Shown: piece by piece, positions 1-5,945 of the stretch
Layout: each line of letters begins with the position of its first letter
Position numbering within the stretch: position 1 is the stretch's first letter
Assembly: GCA_029864225.1 (NCBI GenBank)
Contig: JAOTTU010000063.1
Location: forward strand, 1-11,032
Source: Gammaproteobacteria bacterium
GTDB taxonomy: Bacteria > Pseudomonadota > Gammaproteobacteria > UBA9214
Direction: 5' to 3'
Length of the DNA stretch: 11,032 bases
Position numbers and translations under genes: made by a program
The notes under the pieces: model-generated
Told to the model about the DNA's origin: nothing
Databases searched by the model: none
Seen by the model: only the letters and a program-made list of their open reading frames with translations

Positions 1-1
1 G

Positions 2-358
2 GCAGGCAGGCACCTTCGGGTGCTCATCCAGGTGAACATCTCGGGTGACCCCGACAAGTTCGGGCTGGCCCCGGAGGCCGTTGCCGGGTTCGCCGACGAA
101 TTCCTGGGCGCCGGACTCGCCGGCATCTCACTGCATGGGCTGATGACCATCGGGCGGCGCGAGGCCTCTGAATCCGAGCGTCGCCGCGAGTTCGCACACA
201 CACGTGATCTTAGCCATGCCTGCGCCGCGCGTTTCGGCGCGACTCACTTCACCGAGCTGTCCATGGGCATGAGCAATGACTACGAGATCGCTATCAGCGC
301 GGGGGCCACCATGGTGCGCATCGGTAGCGCCATCTTCGGGCCGCGGCCGCAGGCCTGA
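2..358 (+). CDS. yggS: YggS/PLPBP-family pyridoxal phosphate homeostasis protein, C-terminal part (5' truncated)
   Basis: This is the C-terminal half of a PLP-binding alanine racemase-like barrel protein. The family carries PLP without known catalysis and keeps free PLP and amino-acid pools balanced in the cytosol. The frame is open from the left edge, and the first visible residues (AGRHLRVLIQVN) already match the family core, so the GTG at 20 is an internal valine and the real start lies outside the window. The match rests on the strand VLIQVNISGD, the HGLMTIG strand, and the C-terminal phosphate-binding block LSMGMSNDYEIAISAG followed by TMVRIGSAIFGPR. About 118 residues of a usual 225-235 are present. 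The PLP-binding lysine would lie upstream and cannot be checked. Identification is firm from these motifs. Confidence 0.93.
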   Translation, partial: AGRHLRVLIQVNISGDPDKFGLAPEAVAGFADEFLGAGLAGISLHGLMTIGRREASESERRREFAHTRDLSHACAARFGATHFTELSMGMSNDYEIAISAGATMVRIGSAIFGPRPQA

Positions 359-590
359 TAAGCTCTTTCTCCAGTCTCGAGAGTAATACGTTACTTATTG
401 TATTTTATGATTATTATTTCATGTAAAAAGCAGGCGCACGGATGCCGGCGGATGCTGCGCCCTTGACGACACCCTCCGGTACAATCAATGGCCAGCGGGG
501 CATGCAACGCGTGCCGGAGCAAACCCTGTCACGGATGCGGTTATCGGGTAAGCTACAGCGACTCATCAATCCAAACGGAAGAGGCAACGC
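359..590 (+). promoter_or_regulatory. Intergenic region with AT-rich patch and weak promoter-like boxes ahead of the ZapG-like gene
   Basis: This 232-base spacer holds no convincing gene. Bases 381-430 are strikingly AT-rich against GC-rich surroundings. They contain a 5-bp hairpin (AGTAA/TTACT, loop TACG, near 382-395) and a TATGAT hexamer at 406-411 without a good -35 box. A second -10-like hexamer, TACAAT, lies at 480-485; the TTGACG at 463-468 is only 11 bases upstream, too close for a normal sigma-70 pair. A 7-bp stem with an AAC loop sits at 499-515. The patch could be a promoter, an upstream element, or a weak terminator for the upstream gene. The sequence does not decide between these. 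Confidence 0.25.
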
Positions 591-1055
591 ATGATTTCAC
601 TCGACGGAACAGCGTCAACCTGGGGATTCGGGATTCTGGTTTTTGCCATCGGCCTGCTACTCGGTTGCATTGCCACTTACCTGATCTTTGCCCGTAATCG
701 CCGGACCCGCGAATTGCAGGAAGAACTGAACCAGTTCAAGGAACGCTTCACCGATTACCGTGACCAGGTCACCCAGCACTTCATGCGCACGTCCGAACTG
801 GTGCAGGAAATGACCCAGAGTTACCGCGCCGTCTACGAGCATCTCGCCAACGGTGCGCAGCGCCTGTGCGGCGATGAAAACGGCGTCAACAGGCTGGATT
901 CCTCCAGCAAGGGCCAGCTCACCGACGTCAGCCGGGATGCGGGCGACGATTTAGCCGAGGATGAATATCTGGAAGACGTACTGGGTGAATCGCCACGCAT
1001 TTCCGATCTCGACATCAAGCAGCAGGCCAAGCCGCAGCAACCACTTCAGCACTAA
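591..1055 (+). CDS. zapG: YhcB/ZapG-like (DUF1043) inner-membrane coiled-coil protein
   Basis: A 154-residue membrane-anchored protein. Residues 11-33 form one N-terminal transmembrane helix (WGFGILVFAIGLLLGC...), followed by a basic stretch (ARNRRTR) and a predicted cytoplasmic coiled coil (about 37-75, ELQEELNQFKERF). The block YRDQVTQHFMRTSELVQEMTQSYRAVYEHLANGAQRLC is the conserved core of the DUF1043 family. E. coli YhcB/ZapG, of similar layout and about 132 residues, is linked to cell division and envelope synthesis; that role is carried over by homology. The last 60 residues are acidic and look disordered (DDLAEDEYLEDVLGE). A GAAGAGG element 7-14 bases upstream of the ATG supports the start. 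The gene converges on yjbQ with six bases between stop codons and no terminator hairpin. Confidence 0.85.
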   Translation: MISLDGTASTWGFGILVFAIGLLLGCIATYLIFARNRRTRELQEELNQFKERFTDYRDQVTQHFMRTSELVQEMTQSYRAVYEHLANGAQRLCGDENGVNRLDSSSKGQLTDVSRDAGDDLAEDEYLEDVLGESPRISDLDIKQQAKPQQPLQH

Positions 1056-1061
1056 GCCGGG

Positions 1062-1478
1062 CTAGTCCCCGTAGACCGTCACCGTCAACTGGCGCTGAAA
1101 CGCCGAACTGCGGTGCTCCCACAGGTAGAGGCCCTGCCAGGTACCCAGTTCGCAGCGATGCCGGTTTACGGGGATGGTAACGTCGTTGCTGGTCAGGATG
1201 GTCCTGATGTGGGCCGGCATATCATCCGGTCCCTCCGCCGTGTGCGCAAACTGCGGATCGCCATCCGGCACCAGCCGCTTCATGTAGCGTTCCAGGTCCG
1301 AACGCACATCCGGGTCGGCATTCTCACAGAGGATCAGCGAGGCGCTGGTATGGTGAAGAAACACATGACACAGGCCCGTCGCGACACCTGAACAACGGAT
1401 TTTTTCATTCACCTCCTGCGTGATCAGGTAGGTCCCCCGCCCGCGGGTGGCGATCTGGAAGCGTTCCTGAAAGACCAT
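1062..1478 (-). CDS. yjbQ: YjbQ / UPF0047 family protein
   Basis: A 138-residue member of the YjbQ/UPF0047 family, small trimeric enzymes. The E. coli protein has been described as having weak thiamine-phosphate synthase activity, and the physiological reaction is uncertain. Family hallmarks are all present: HHTSASL (42-48), ENADPDV (52-58), HTAEGPDDMPAH (79-90) and LGTWQGLYLWEHR (111-123). The conserved histidines and acids are thought to form the metal or active site. I chose the ATG at 1478 rather than the TTG at 1496. It gives the family's usual length and N-terminus (MVFQERF), and it starts five bases after the upstream gene's stop codon instead of overlapping it. No clear Shine-Dalgarno is visible, so translation may be coupled to the upstream gene. 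It is last in the minus-strand cluster. Confidence 0.93.
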   Translation of the reverse strand: MVFQERFQIATRGRGTYLITQEVNEKIRCSGVATGLCHVFLHHTSASLILCENADPDVRSDLERYMKRLVPDGDPQFAHTAEGPDDMPAHIRTILTSNDVTIPVNRHRCELGTWQGLYLWEHRSSAFQRQLTVTVYGD

Positions 1479-1483
1479 TGCTG

Positions 1484-1696
1484 TCAACGATCCCAACTGT
1501 CGCAGGTACCGTCATAGACATCCATGATCGCGATGAGCTCCAGCAGCACGGCACGGCGCTCCTGAACGCTCAAATGCGCGATCTCCGGGAACTCCTCGCC
1601 CATCTCGAGTGCCTTGATGTAGCCGTTCACCTGGTTGCAGCCTCGCTGACACAAGGCTTCGATGCAGGATTCGATCTTTTTCGACTGCCCGGACAT
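1484..1696 (-). CDS. Unrecognised small four-cysteine protein (70 aa)
   Basis: I do not recognise this family with certainty. The 70-residue product has no signal peptide or membrane segment. It has cysteines at 11, 16, 20 and 65: the first three form C-x4-C-x3-C within a predicted helix (CIEALCQRGC) and the fourth sits near the C-terminus. The middle is acidic (KALEMGEEFPEI), followed by a helical stretch (SVQERRAVLLELIAIMDVY). Cysteine spacing suggests a disulfide-linked helical hairpin or a metal site; this is inference. The ATG at 1696 has a strong AGGGGA ribosome-binding site about four bases upstream. The frame stays open upstream to a GTG at 1900 next to the yihY stop codon, but that extension looks non-coding over its first half. 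It lies between yihY and yjbQ, five bases from the latter, so the two are probably co-translated. Confidence 0.7.
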   Translation of the reverse strand: MSGQSKKIESCIEALCQRGCNQVNGYIKALEMGEEFPEIAHLSVQERRAVLLELIAIMDVYDGTCDSWDR

Positions 1697-1742
1697 AATC
1701 CCCTGTTCCCCTGCCTGCCGGCCCAATGACCGCTCCAACAGC

Positions 1743-1865
1743 TCAGCCTGCCGTCCCCGGTCCTCGGTAATCCGTACCTGTTGCCGCCCGCCTGGGGGGG
1801 GGGGAGTGGAACAAGTCTGCAAGCTCCAATAATAGCAATTCGGCGGCCCGTTTGTGGCCGACCAC
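1743..1865 (-). other. Coding-like fragment that could be joined to the four-cysteine gene by a one-base slip
   Basis: Between the yihY stop and the start of the four-cysteine gene, one minus-strand frame has a GTG at 1865. It encodes a plausible amphipathic helix (VVGHKRAAELLLLELADLFHS), then hits the 11-C tract and ends at a TGA at 1743. After the tract, the frame of the four-cysteine gene is also helix-like and charged (ITEDRGRQAELLERSLGRQ) and reads without a stop into MSGQSKK. Removing one C, or adding two, would fuse both into a protein of about 126 residues. The first segment uses codons (CTA, TTA) less typical of the neighbouring genes, and there is no clear ribosome-binding site before the GTG. 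It may simply be untranslated spacer. Confidence 0.2.
1794..1804. repeat. Homopolymer tract of 11 G (C on the minus strand)
   Basis: Eleven consecutive G on the + strand, the longest mononucleotide run noticed in the window. It lies in the 204-base spacer between the YihY gene and the four-cysteine gene. Runs of this length are prone to slipped-strand change in cells and to length errors in sequencing. No obvious promoter surrounds it. Confidence 0.95.
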
Positions 1866-1900
1866 GCCGGCACAAGCCCTGGTTCCGGATGGGAACCCAC

Positions 1901-3247
1901 TCAGTGGCTTGTCGATTCCGCGGCCACCACCAGGTCCTTCAGGGTACGGGCACCCAGGGTGTCCCGATAAATATCACCGATACCCGACATCACCTGGCCA
2001 ACCGCCTCGCTGGACTCCAGTTGCTCGACATTGAGGAAACGGCTTTCCCCCGCCTGGCGGATATCCGCCAGCAGATCGGCAAGGCCCATGGTACCGATGT
2101 CGTGCACCGGTAGGTAGACCGGCGGGTCATCGCCGCCGATCTCAATCAGGTATCCGGCTTCGATCAGGACAGCGATTGCCCGGTGCACCGGTTCACCGGG
2201 CAGGTCCAGCTTTTCGATCAGGGCGTCCAGGTTCCAGGGCGGCTTGTTGAAATAGTGGTTGTGGCCCACCAGGTACATGATCTGCAGGGCCAGGTACTCA
2301 CGCAGGCGGTTGCTCAGCGCAAAGCGCACCCGGTGCAGCGTCATGTATTTCGGGTACTGCACGAAATAGGCGATCTGCGATCCAACCAGCAGGATAAGCC
2401 AACTGAGATACAGCCAGATCAGCAGCATGATCAGGATGGCAAAGCTGGAGTAGATGGCCGCGTACTTCGAGGAAGAGACGATAAAAGTGGCAAAACCCCA
2501 GCCGGTGGTCTCCCACAGCACACCGGCAATAACGCCACCCACCAGCGCCGCCCGCACCTGCACCCGGGTATTTGGAATGAAGATGTAGATAAACGTAAAC
2601 GCCAGACACACCAGCAGGTAGGGGATGAGTTTCCCGGTAAACATCACCAGCGTACCCAGCGGTTCGATTGAAATCAGTTTATGGGCCAGGTCGGTATTGA
2701 GGATGGTGGCGGTGAGGCCGAGCGCGCTGAAGACAAGCACGGGGCCGATCAGGATGACGCTCAGGTAACTACTGAATCGCTGCGACAGGGAACGCAGGTG
2801 ATCGATCTGCCAGACAAAATTAAAGGCCGATTCGATCTTCTGCAACAGCGCGATGACTGTGTAGATCAACAGCGCAAAGCCCACCGATCCGAGCACACCC
2901 ACCTGGACATTCTCGACGAAGCTGATGATCCTGTCCGCTACTTCAACGCCCTTGGGTCCGAGGGGTATCATGAAATTGTAAAGCAGCGGCTCGATCCTGG
3001 TGTGCACCCCGAAACCCTTCAGCACCGAGAAACTGACCGCGAGCAGCGGGACCAGCGACAGCAGCGTGGTGTAGACCAGGCTCATGGCGCGCAGATTCAA
3101 CTGGCCACCCAGAAGTTCCCTGAACAGCATGTGCAGGACACGCAGGACAAATACCAGCACCTTGTGCAGACCACCCAGATGCCGCAGGTCGTCCTCCCAC
3201 ACGAAGGCGGAGAACCGTGTCTTCAGTCCCTGTAATTTCTGTATCAT
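1901..3247 (-). CDS. yihY: YihY/BrkB-family inner-membrane protein with C-terminal winged-helix-like domain
   Basis: A 448-residue polytopic protein of the YihY/virulence factor BrkB (UPF0761) family, once mislabelled RNase BN. The transport or envelope function is unresolved. After a short polar N-terminus, hydrophobic segments lie at about 30-46, 57-75, 116-138, 160-184, 200-224, 233-250 and 266-290. Family signatures include RAMSLVYTTLLSLVPLLAV (53-71), IESAFNFVW (138-146), YIFIPNTRV (221-229), GGVIAGVLWETTGWGF (237-252) and the Y-x-S-F-A-x-L helix near 266. Residues about 315-385 look like a winged helix (LALQIMYLVG, VHRAIAVLIEAGYL), followed by a polar tail, an extension seen in the longer proteins of this family. 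The ATG at 3247 is preferred because GAGGTG lies five bases upstream; a start at 3271 adds eight residues. It is first in the minus-strand cluster. Confidence 0.92.
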   Translation of the reverse strand: MIQKLQGLKTRFSAFVWEDDLRHLGGLHKVLVFVLRVLHMLFRELLGGQLNLRAMSLVYTTLLSLVPLLAVSFSVLKGFGVHTRIEPLLYNFMIPLGPKGVEVADRIISFVENVQVGVLGSVGFALLIYTVIALLQKIESAFNFVWQIDHLRSLSQRFSSYLSVILIGPVLVFSALGLTATILNTDLAHKLISIEPLGTLVMFTGKLIPYLLVCLAFTFIYIFIPNTRVQVRAALVGGVIAGVLWETTGWGFATFIVSSSKYAAIYSSFAILIMLLIWLYLSWLILLVGSQIAYFVQYPKYMTLHRVRFALSNRLREYLALQIMYLVGHNHYFNKPPWNLDALIEKLDLPGEPVHRAIAVLIEAGYLIEIGGDDPPVYLPVHDIGTMGLADLLADIRQAGESRFLNVEQLESSEAVGQVMSGIGDIYRDTLGARTLKDLVVAAESTSH

Positions 3248-3372
3248 CCCGACACCTCGTCGATACACCATGCGGACCTGATCCGGCCTGTAACAGACAC
3301 CTGCTGACTGGCCGCAGCAGCAGTTGCCTACCCCGCTTGCAGCGGCCGGGACCGGTACCTTGCCGCATCCCC

Positions 3373-3381
3373 ATCATAGCA
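3373..3381 (-). promoter_or_regulatory. Candidate extended -10 promoter for the yihY cluster
   Basis: On the minus strand the sequence TGCTATGAT is an extended -10 box (TGn then TATGAT, one mismatch to TATAAT). A poor -35 match (TTCATG) lies 18 bases upstream, which extended -10 promoters tolerate. Transcription would start near 3366, giving a leader of about 120 bases. This is inference from motif and orientation only. Confidence 0.35.
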
Positions 3382-3476
3382 CCTCACCCGTAAGCTCATG
3401 AATGTCCAGAGGGGCCTTCCGGGTGTCTGACCGGGTGCCGGTATGGGCCTAAAGATCAGGCGCCGCAGGTCGATAT

Positions 3477-3496
3477 CAGTGTGTGCACTGTATACA
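3477..3496 (+). promoter_or_regulatory. Overlapping palindromes just ahead of the response-regulator start
   Basis: CAGTG-TGTG-CACTG (3477-3490) is a perfect 5-bp inverted repeat, and it overlaps the 8-base palindrome TGTATACA (3489-3496). The pair lies 18 bases before the ATG at 3514. The TATACA inside could act as a -10 box, but no -35 box is placed correctly. It may be an operator or a chance repeat. Confidence 0.25.
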
Positions 3497-3513
3497 CCGG
3501 CTTGAGATCTGAA

Positions 3514-5124
3514 ATGAGCAATAATCCCGAAGGCAAACAGCGCCTGCTGATCGTGGATGACTCCAAGGTCATCCGGGTCACCGCCCGTAAAATCCTGAGC
3601 AGCCATTTTGACACCGTCGAGGCGGTCGATGGCGAGAATGCCTGGGAGATACTGACCACGCAGGAACCGTTCTCGCTGGTGGTATCCGACCTCACCATGC
3701 CTAACCTGGATGGCTTCAGCCTGCTGGGACGCATCAGGAACTCTCCCCTGCCCCATATCAGCGAACTGCCGGTCATCATCATTACCGGTGCCAATGACAG
3801 CGAAAGCACCATGGGAAAGGCACGCCAGGCCGGCGCAACAGACTTCATCGGAAAGCCGTTCGACTCGGTCCTGTTACTGGCGCGGACCCAGTCGCACGCC
3901 AGTGCACATGCCGTCACCAGCACACTGAAGCAGGAGGTGACCTCCCTGCAGGACCATGCAACGGTGGATGCACTGACGGAGCTGGCCAATGAAATATCCT
4001 TCATGGAACGTGGCTATCAGCAGCTTTCCTACGCCATCCGGCACAACAGTAGCCTGGCTATGTACCGGATCGAGATCGATGACTTCGGCCATTTGTTCCG
4101 GGAACACGGCGAAGCCTTTGCCGAATCGGTCATCCAGACCACCGCCTATGTCCTGGGCTCGGTGATCCGCCAGGAGGACACGGCCGCACGCATCGGGACG
4201 GCACGTTTCGCCTTGCTATCGCCCGCCACCACCAGGACCGGGTTTCGCAACCTCGCCGAGCGCATCCGGAGGGAGGTCAATGCCCGGATTTTCAAGCATG
4301 ACAACACCGTCGTGCGCGTGAGCGTGAGCATCGGCATTGCCGCACCCCGTATCCGCAGGAATACACGACTGGATGAGCTGATTTCCCTGGCCGATCAGCG
4401 CCTGGCACGCGCGCTTACCCAGGGCGGCAATCAGATCGTCCATGAGGGCAGTGGCCCGACACTGACAGAGGAACTGATGTTCGAACAGGTCACGGAGCCG
4501 GCCGCAGAGAAAGTGGTGACCGCTTTCCCGGTGGCGGAAGAGTCCAGGCCCATCGGCACCCGCATGAGCCTGGCGCTTGACAAGATCAAGGATATCGAGG
4601 AAATCGAGCTGGTCGCCCCGGAATATGTGCTGGAACAGAGTGATTCCGGCAACAATAACGTGATCGAGGCACGCGCTGTCAGCTCACCCGAGTCGGTCCC
4701 TGATACCTTCGCCGGGCCGGTACCTGAAAACCCCTTCACTGGCATCACCGTCGGCCCAACAACGACAGAATCGGTTCCTGCAGAGCAGATCCCCACACTC
4801 TCGATCGCCATTAAGCCCGACCTGCCTCGAGTCGGGCAAGCTGCAGACTGGTTCGAGGAAGCAGCACAGGATTCGGCCGAGGATGATGAACTCGTCGCAG
4901 ATTTCTCCACACCAGACCCTGAACCCCTGCAGGAAACTACTGCTGTCGTGGTCAAGCGGACTGAACCAGCCCTTGATCCGGCACACGTGGAAATCGATCG
5001 TTCCCAATGGCACCCGCACAGGGAGACGGTTGAACTTCCAGCGCCCACGGTACGGCGCGGCCTCATTGCCAGGGCCCTGGCCTCGGTGGGTGCCTTGTTT
5101 GGCTGGTCGCATTCCCGAGAATAG
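3514..5124 (+). CDS. Response regulator with intact receiver, degenerate GGDEF domain and long acidic tail
   Basis: A 536-residue, PleD-like protein. Residues 9-125 form a receiver domain with all phosphorylation residues: D15/D16, phospho-acceptor D59 (SDLTMP), T91 and K114 (GKP). Residues about 150-310 match a GGDEF domain in outline (DALTELANEISF, EIDDFGHLFREHG, RVSVSIGIA, LISLADQRLARA). The GGDEF signature is replaced by GTARF (228-232), so diguanylate cyclase activity is unlikely. R219-Q-E-D222, an RxxD motif exactly five residues before that position, matches the c-di-GMP inhibitory (I) site of active enzymes. It may therefore bind c-di-GMP as a receptor, as described for Caulobacter PopA. 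Residues about 320-510 are acidic, Pro/Ser/Thr-rich and probably disordered. The end (VRRGLIARALASVGALFGW) resembles a basic amphipathic membrane-binding helix. The ATG at 3514 is chosen over the GTG at 3481 because the shorter form begins next to the receiver. No histidine kinase lies beside it. Confidence 0.9.
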   Translation: MSNNPEGKQRLLIVDDSKVIRVTARKILSSHFDTVEAVDGENAWEILTTQEPFSLVVSDLTMPNLDGFSLLGRIRNSPLPHISELPVIIITGANDSESTMGKARQAGATDFIGKPFDSVLLLARTQSHASAHAVTSTLKQEVTSLQDHATVDALTELANEISFMERGYQQLSYAIRHNSSLAMYRIEIDDFGHLFREHGEAFAESVIQTTAYVLGSVIRQEDTAARIGTARFALLSPATTRTGFRNLAERIRREVNARIFKHDNTVVRVSVSIGIAAPRIRRNTRLDELISLADQRLARALTQGGNQIVHEGSGPTLTEELMFEQVTEPAAEKVVTAFPVAEESRPIGTRMSLALDKIKDIEEIELVAPEYVLEQSDSGNNNVIEARAVSSPESVPDTFAGPVPENPFTGITVGPTTTESVPAEQIPTLSIAIKPDLPRVGQAADWFEEAAQDSAEDDELVADFSTPDPEPLQETTAVVVKRTEPALDPAHVEIDRSQWHPHRETVELPAPTVRRGLIARALASVGALFGWSHSRE

Positions 5125-5202
5125 CCCTCCCGCCTGATCTTGCAGTGATCCTGTCACCCTTGCTGACGCGGCCCGAGGGTTCTCCACCGCCGGGTGGGTG
5201 AC

Positions 5203-5208
5203 TATAAT
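5203..5208 (+). promoter_or_regulatory. Candidate -10 box (TATAAT) for yajQ
   Basis: A perfect TATAAT lies 50 bases before the yajQ ATG, placing transcription start near 5215. The -35 region (around 5180-5185, TTCTCC) is weak. A small inverted repeat (CCACC/GGTGG, 5184-5197) falls between the two boxes and could be a regulator site or coincidence. Confidence 0.5.
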
Positions 5209-5258
5209 AACGCCCTTCCTTCAATACACACCGCGCCAAGACCACCGGGAGTCTGCAC

Positions 5259-5741
5259 ATGCCTTCATTTGATATCGTTTCAGAAGTCGATATGCACGAG
5301 GTCACCAACGCGGTCGATCAGACCAACCGCGAAATAGGCAACCGCTTCGATTTCAAGGGGACCGGCGCCAAGGTGGAGCAAACCGATGCCACAATTGCCC
5401 TGAAGGGTGAAAACGATTTCCAGATAGACCAGATGCTCGACATCCTGCACAAGAAAATGGCCAAGCGCGACATCGACATCGCCGCCCTGGAGGCGGGCAA
5501 AATCGAGACCAGCGGCAACAAGGCCACTCTGCCCATTACGGTACGCCAGGGCATCGACCAGGACACCGCCAGAAAAATTATCAAGCTGATCAAGGAAACC
5601 AGGATCAAGGTGCAGACCAGCATCCAGGGAGAGAAGGTGCGGGTCAGCGGCAAGAAGCGCGATGATCTGCAGGCGGTCATCAGCATGCTGCGCGACGTCA
5701 GCATCGAGCTACCACTGCAATATATCAATTTCCGCGACTGA
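5259..5741 (+). CDS. yajQ: YajQ-family (UPF0234) nucleotide-binding protein
   Basis: A 160-residue protein with the family's usual length and complete core. The N-terminus MPSFDIVSEVDMHEVTNAVDQ, the RFDFKGTGAKVE block (about 29-40), KIIKLIKETRIKVQTSIQGEKVRVSGKKRDDLQ (about 107-140) and the terminal LPLQYINFRD are all diagnostic. The fold is two ferredoxin-like halves. A Xanthomonas member has been reported as a c-di-GMP-binding regulator; E. coli YajQ binds nucleotides. The exact role here is therefore inferred. GGGAG (5247-5251) lies seven bases before the ATG and supports the start. It follows the degenerate-GGDEF regulator after 134 bases and has its own TATAAT box, so co-regulation with that gene is possible but not by simple operon structure. 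Confidence 0.96.
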   Translation: MPSFDIVSEVDMHEVTNAVDQTNREIGNRFDFKGTGAKVEQTDATIALKGENDFQIDQMLDILHKKMAKRDIDIAALEAGKIETSGNKATLPITVRQGIDQDTARKIIKLIKETRIKVQTSIQGEKVRVSGKKRDDLQAVISMLRDVSIELPLQYINFRD

Positions 5742-5779
5742 GACCGACGCTACCCGGATAGGGACCAGCGGCCAGCACC

Positions 5780-5878
5780 CCAGGCACGCACCCTGCGGGG
5801 CCTGGCGCATGCCTTGCTGCTGTTCCTGCTGCGTTACAGGGCCTAACCCCTGCCGTCAAGCGGCACCAGATGACGGGG
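5780..5878 (+). other. Two imperfect hairpins between yajQ and fabA
   Basis: CCAGGC (5780-5785) pairs with GCCTGG (5800-5805) around an inner CGCA/TGCG stem. Further on, CCGTCA (5853-5858) pairs with TGACGG (5871-5876), with two more G-C pairs possible across a bulge. Neither is followed by a T-run, so they are not classical intrinsic terminators. They are the only notable structures in the 204-base spacer and could weakly terminate yajQ or be incidental. Confidence 0.25.
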
Positions 5879-5881
5879 CTA

Positions 5882-5910
5882 TTCAGACTGGCCGCAAAGT
5901 AGACTAGAAT
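5882..5910 (+). promoter_or_regulatory. Candidate sigma-70 promoter of fabA-fabB
   Basis: TTCAGA (5882-5887, four of six matches to TTGACA) and TAGAAT (5905-5910, five of six to TATAAT) are separated by exactly 17 bases. Transcription would begin near 5917, about 29 bases before the fabA ATG. I see no obvious FadR- or FabR-type palindrome over it. This is the best-formed promoter in the window. Confidence 0.55.
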
Positions 5911-5945
5911 ACACGCCTTCACTTATACGGGGCACACCCGCAGGC

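Noticed and set aside
463..485. TTGACG plus TACAAT as a sigma-70 promoter for the ZapG-like gene
   Set aside because: The boxes are only 11 bases apart, too close for a standard sigma-70 promoter; TACAAT alone may still matter.
1050..1075. Shared bidirectional terminator between the convergent ZapG-like gene and yjbQ
   Set aside because: Only AGCC-G-GGCT is self-complementary, with no loop room and no flanking A/T-runs.
1478..1496. TTG start at 1496 for yjbQ
   Set aside because: It would overlap the upstream gene, and the ATG at 1478 gives the family's usual length and N-terminus.
2183..3235. Two + strand open frames (2183-2671 and 2681-3235) opposite yihY
   Set aside because: Their products are Gln/His/Asp/Arg-rich low-complexity sequences, the mirror of a membrane-protein gene read backwards, with no family features.
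4431..5066. Minus-strand open frame of 211 codons opposite the regulator's acidic tail
   Set aside because: The Ser/Thr/Gly-rich product is the antisense of the acidic, Pro-rich tail; no start signal or recognisable domain.
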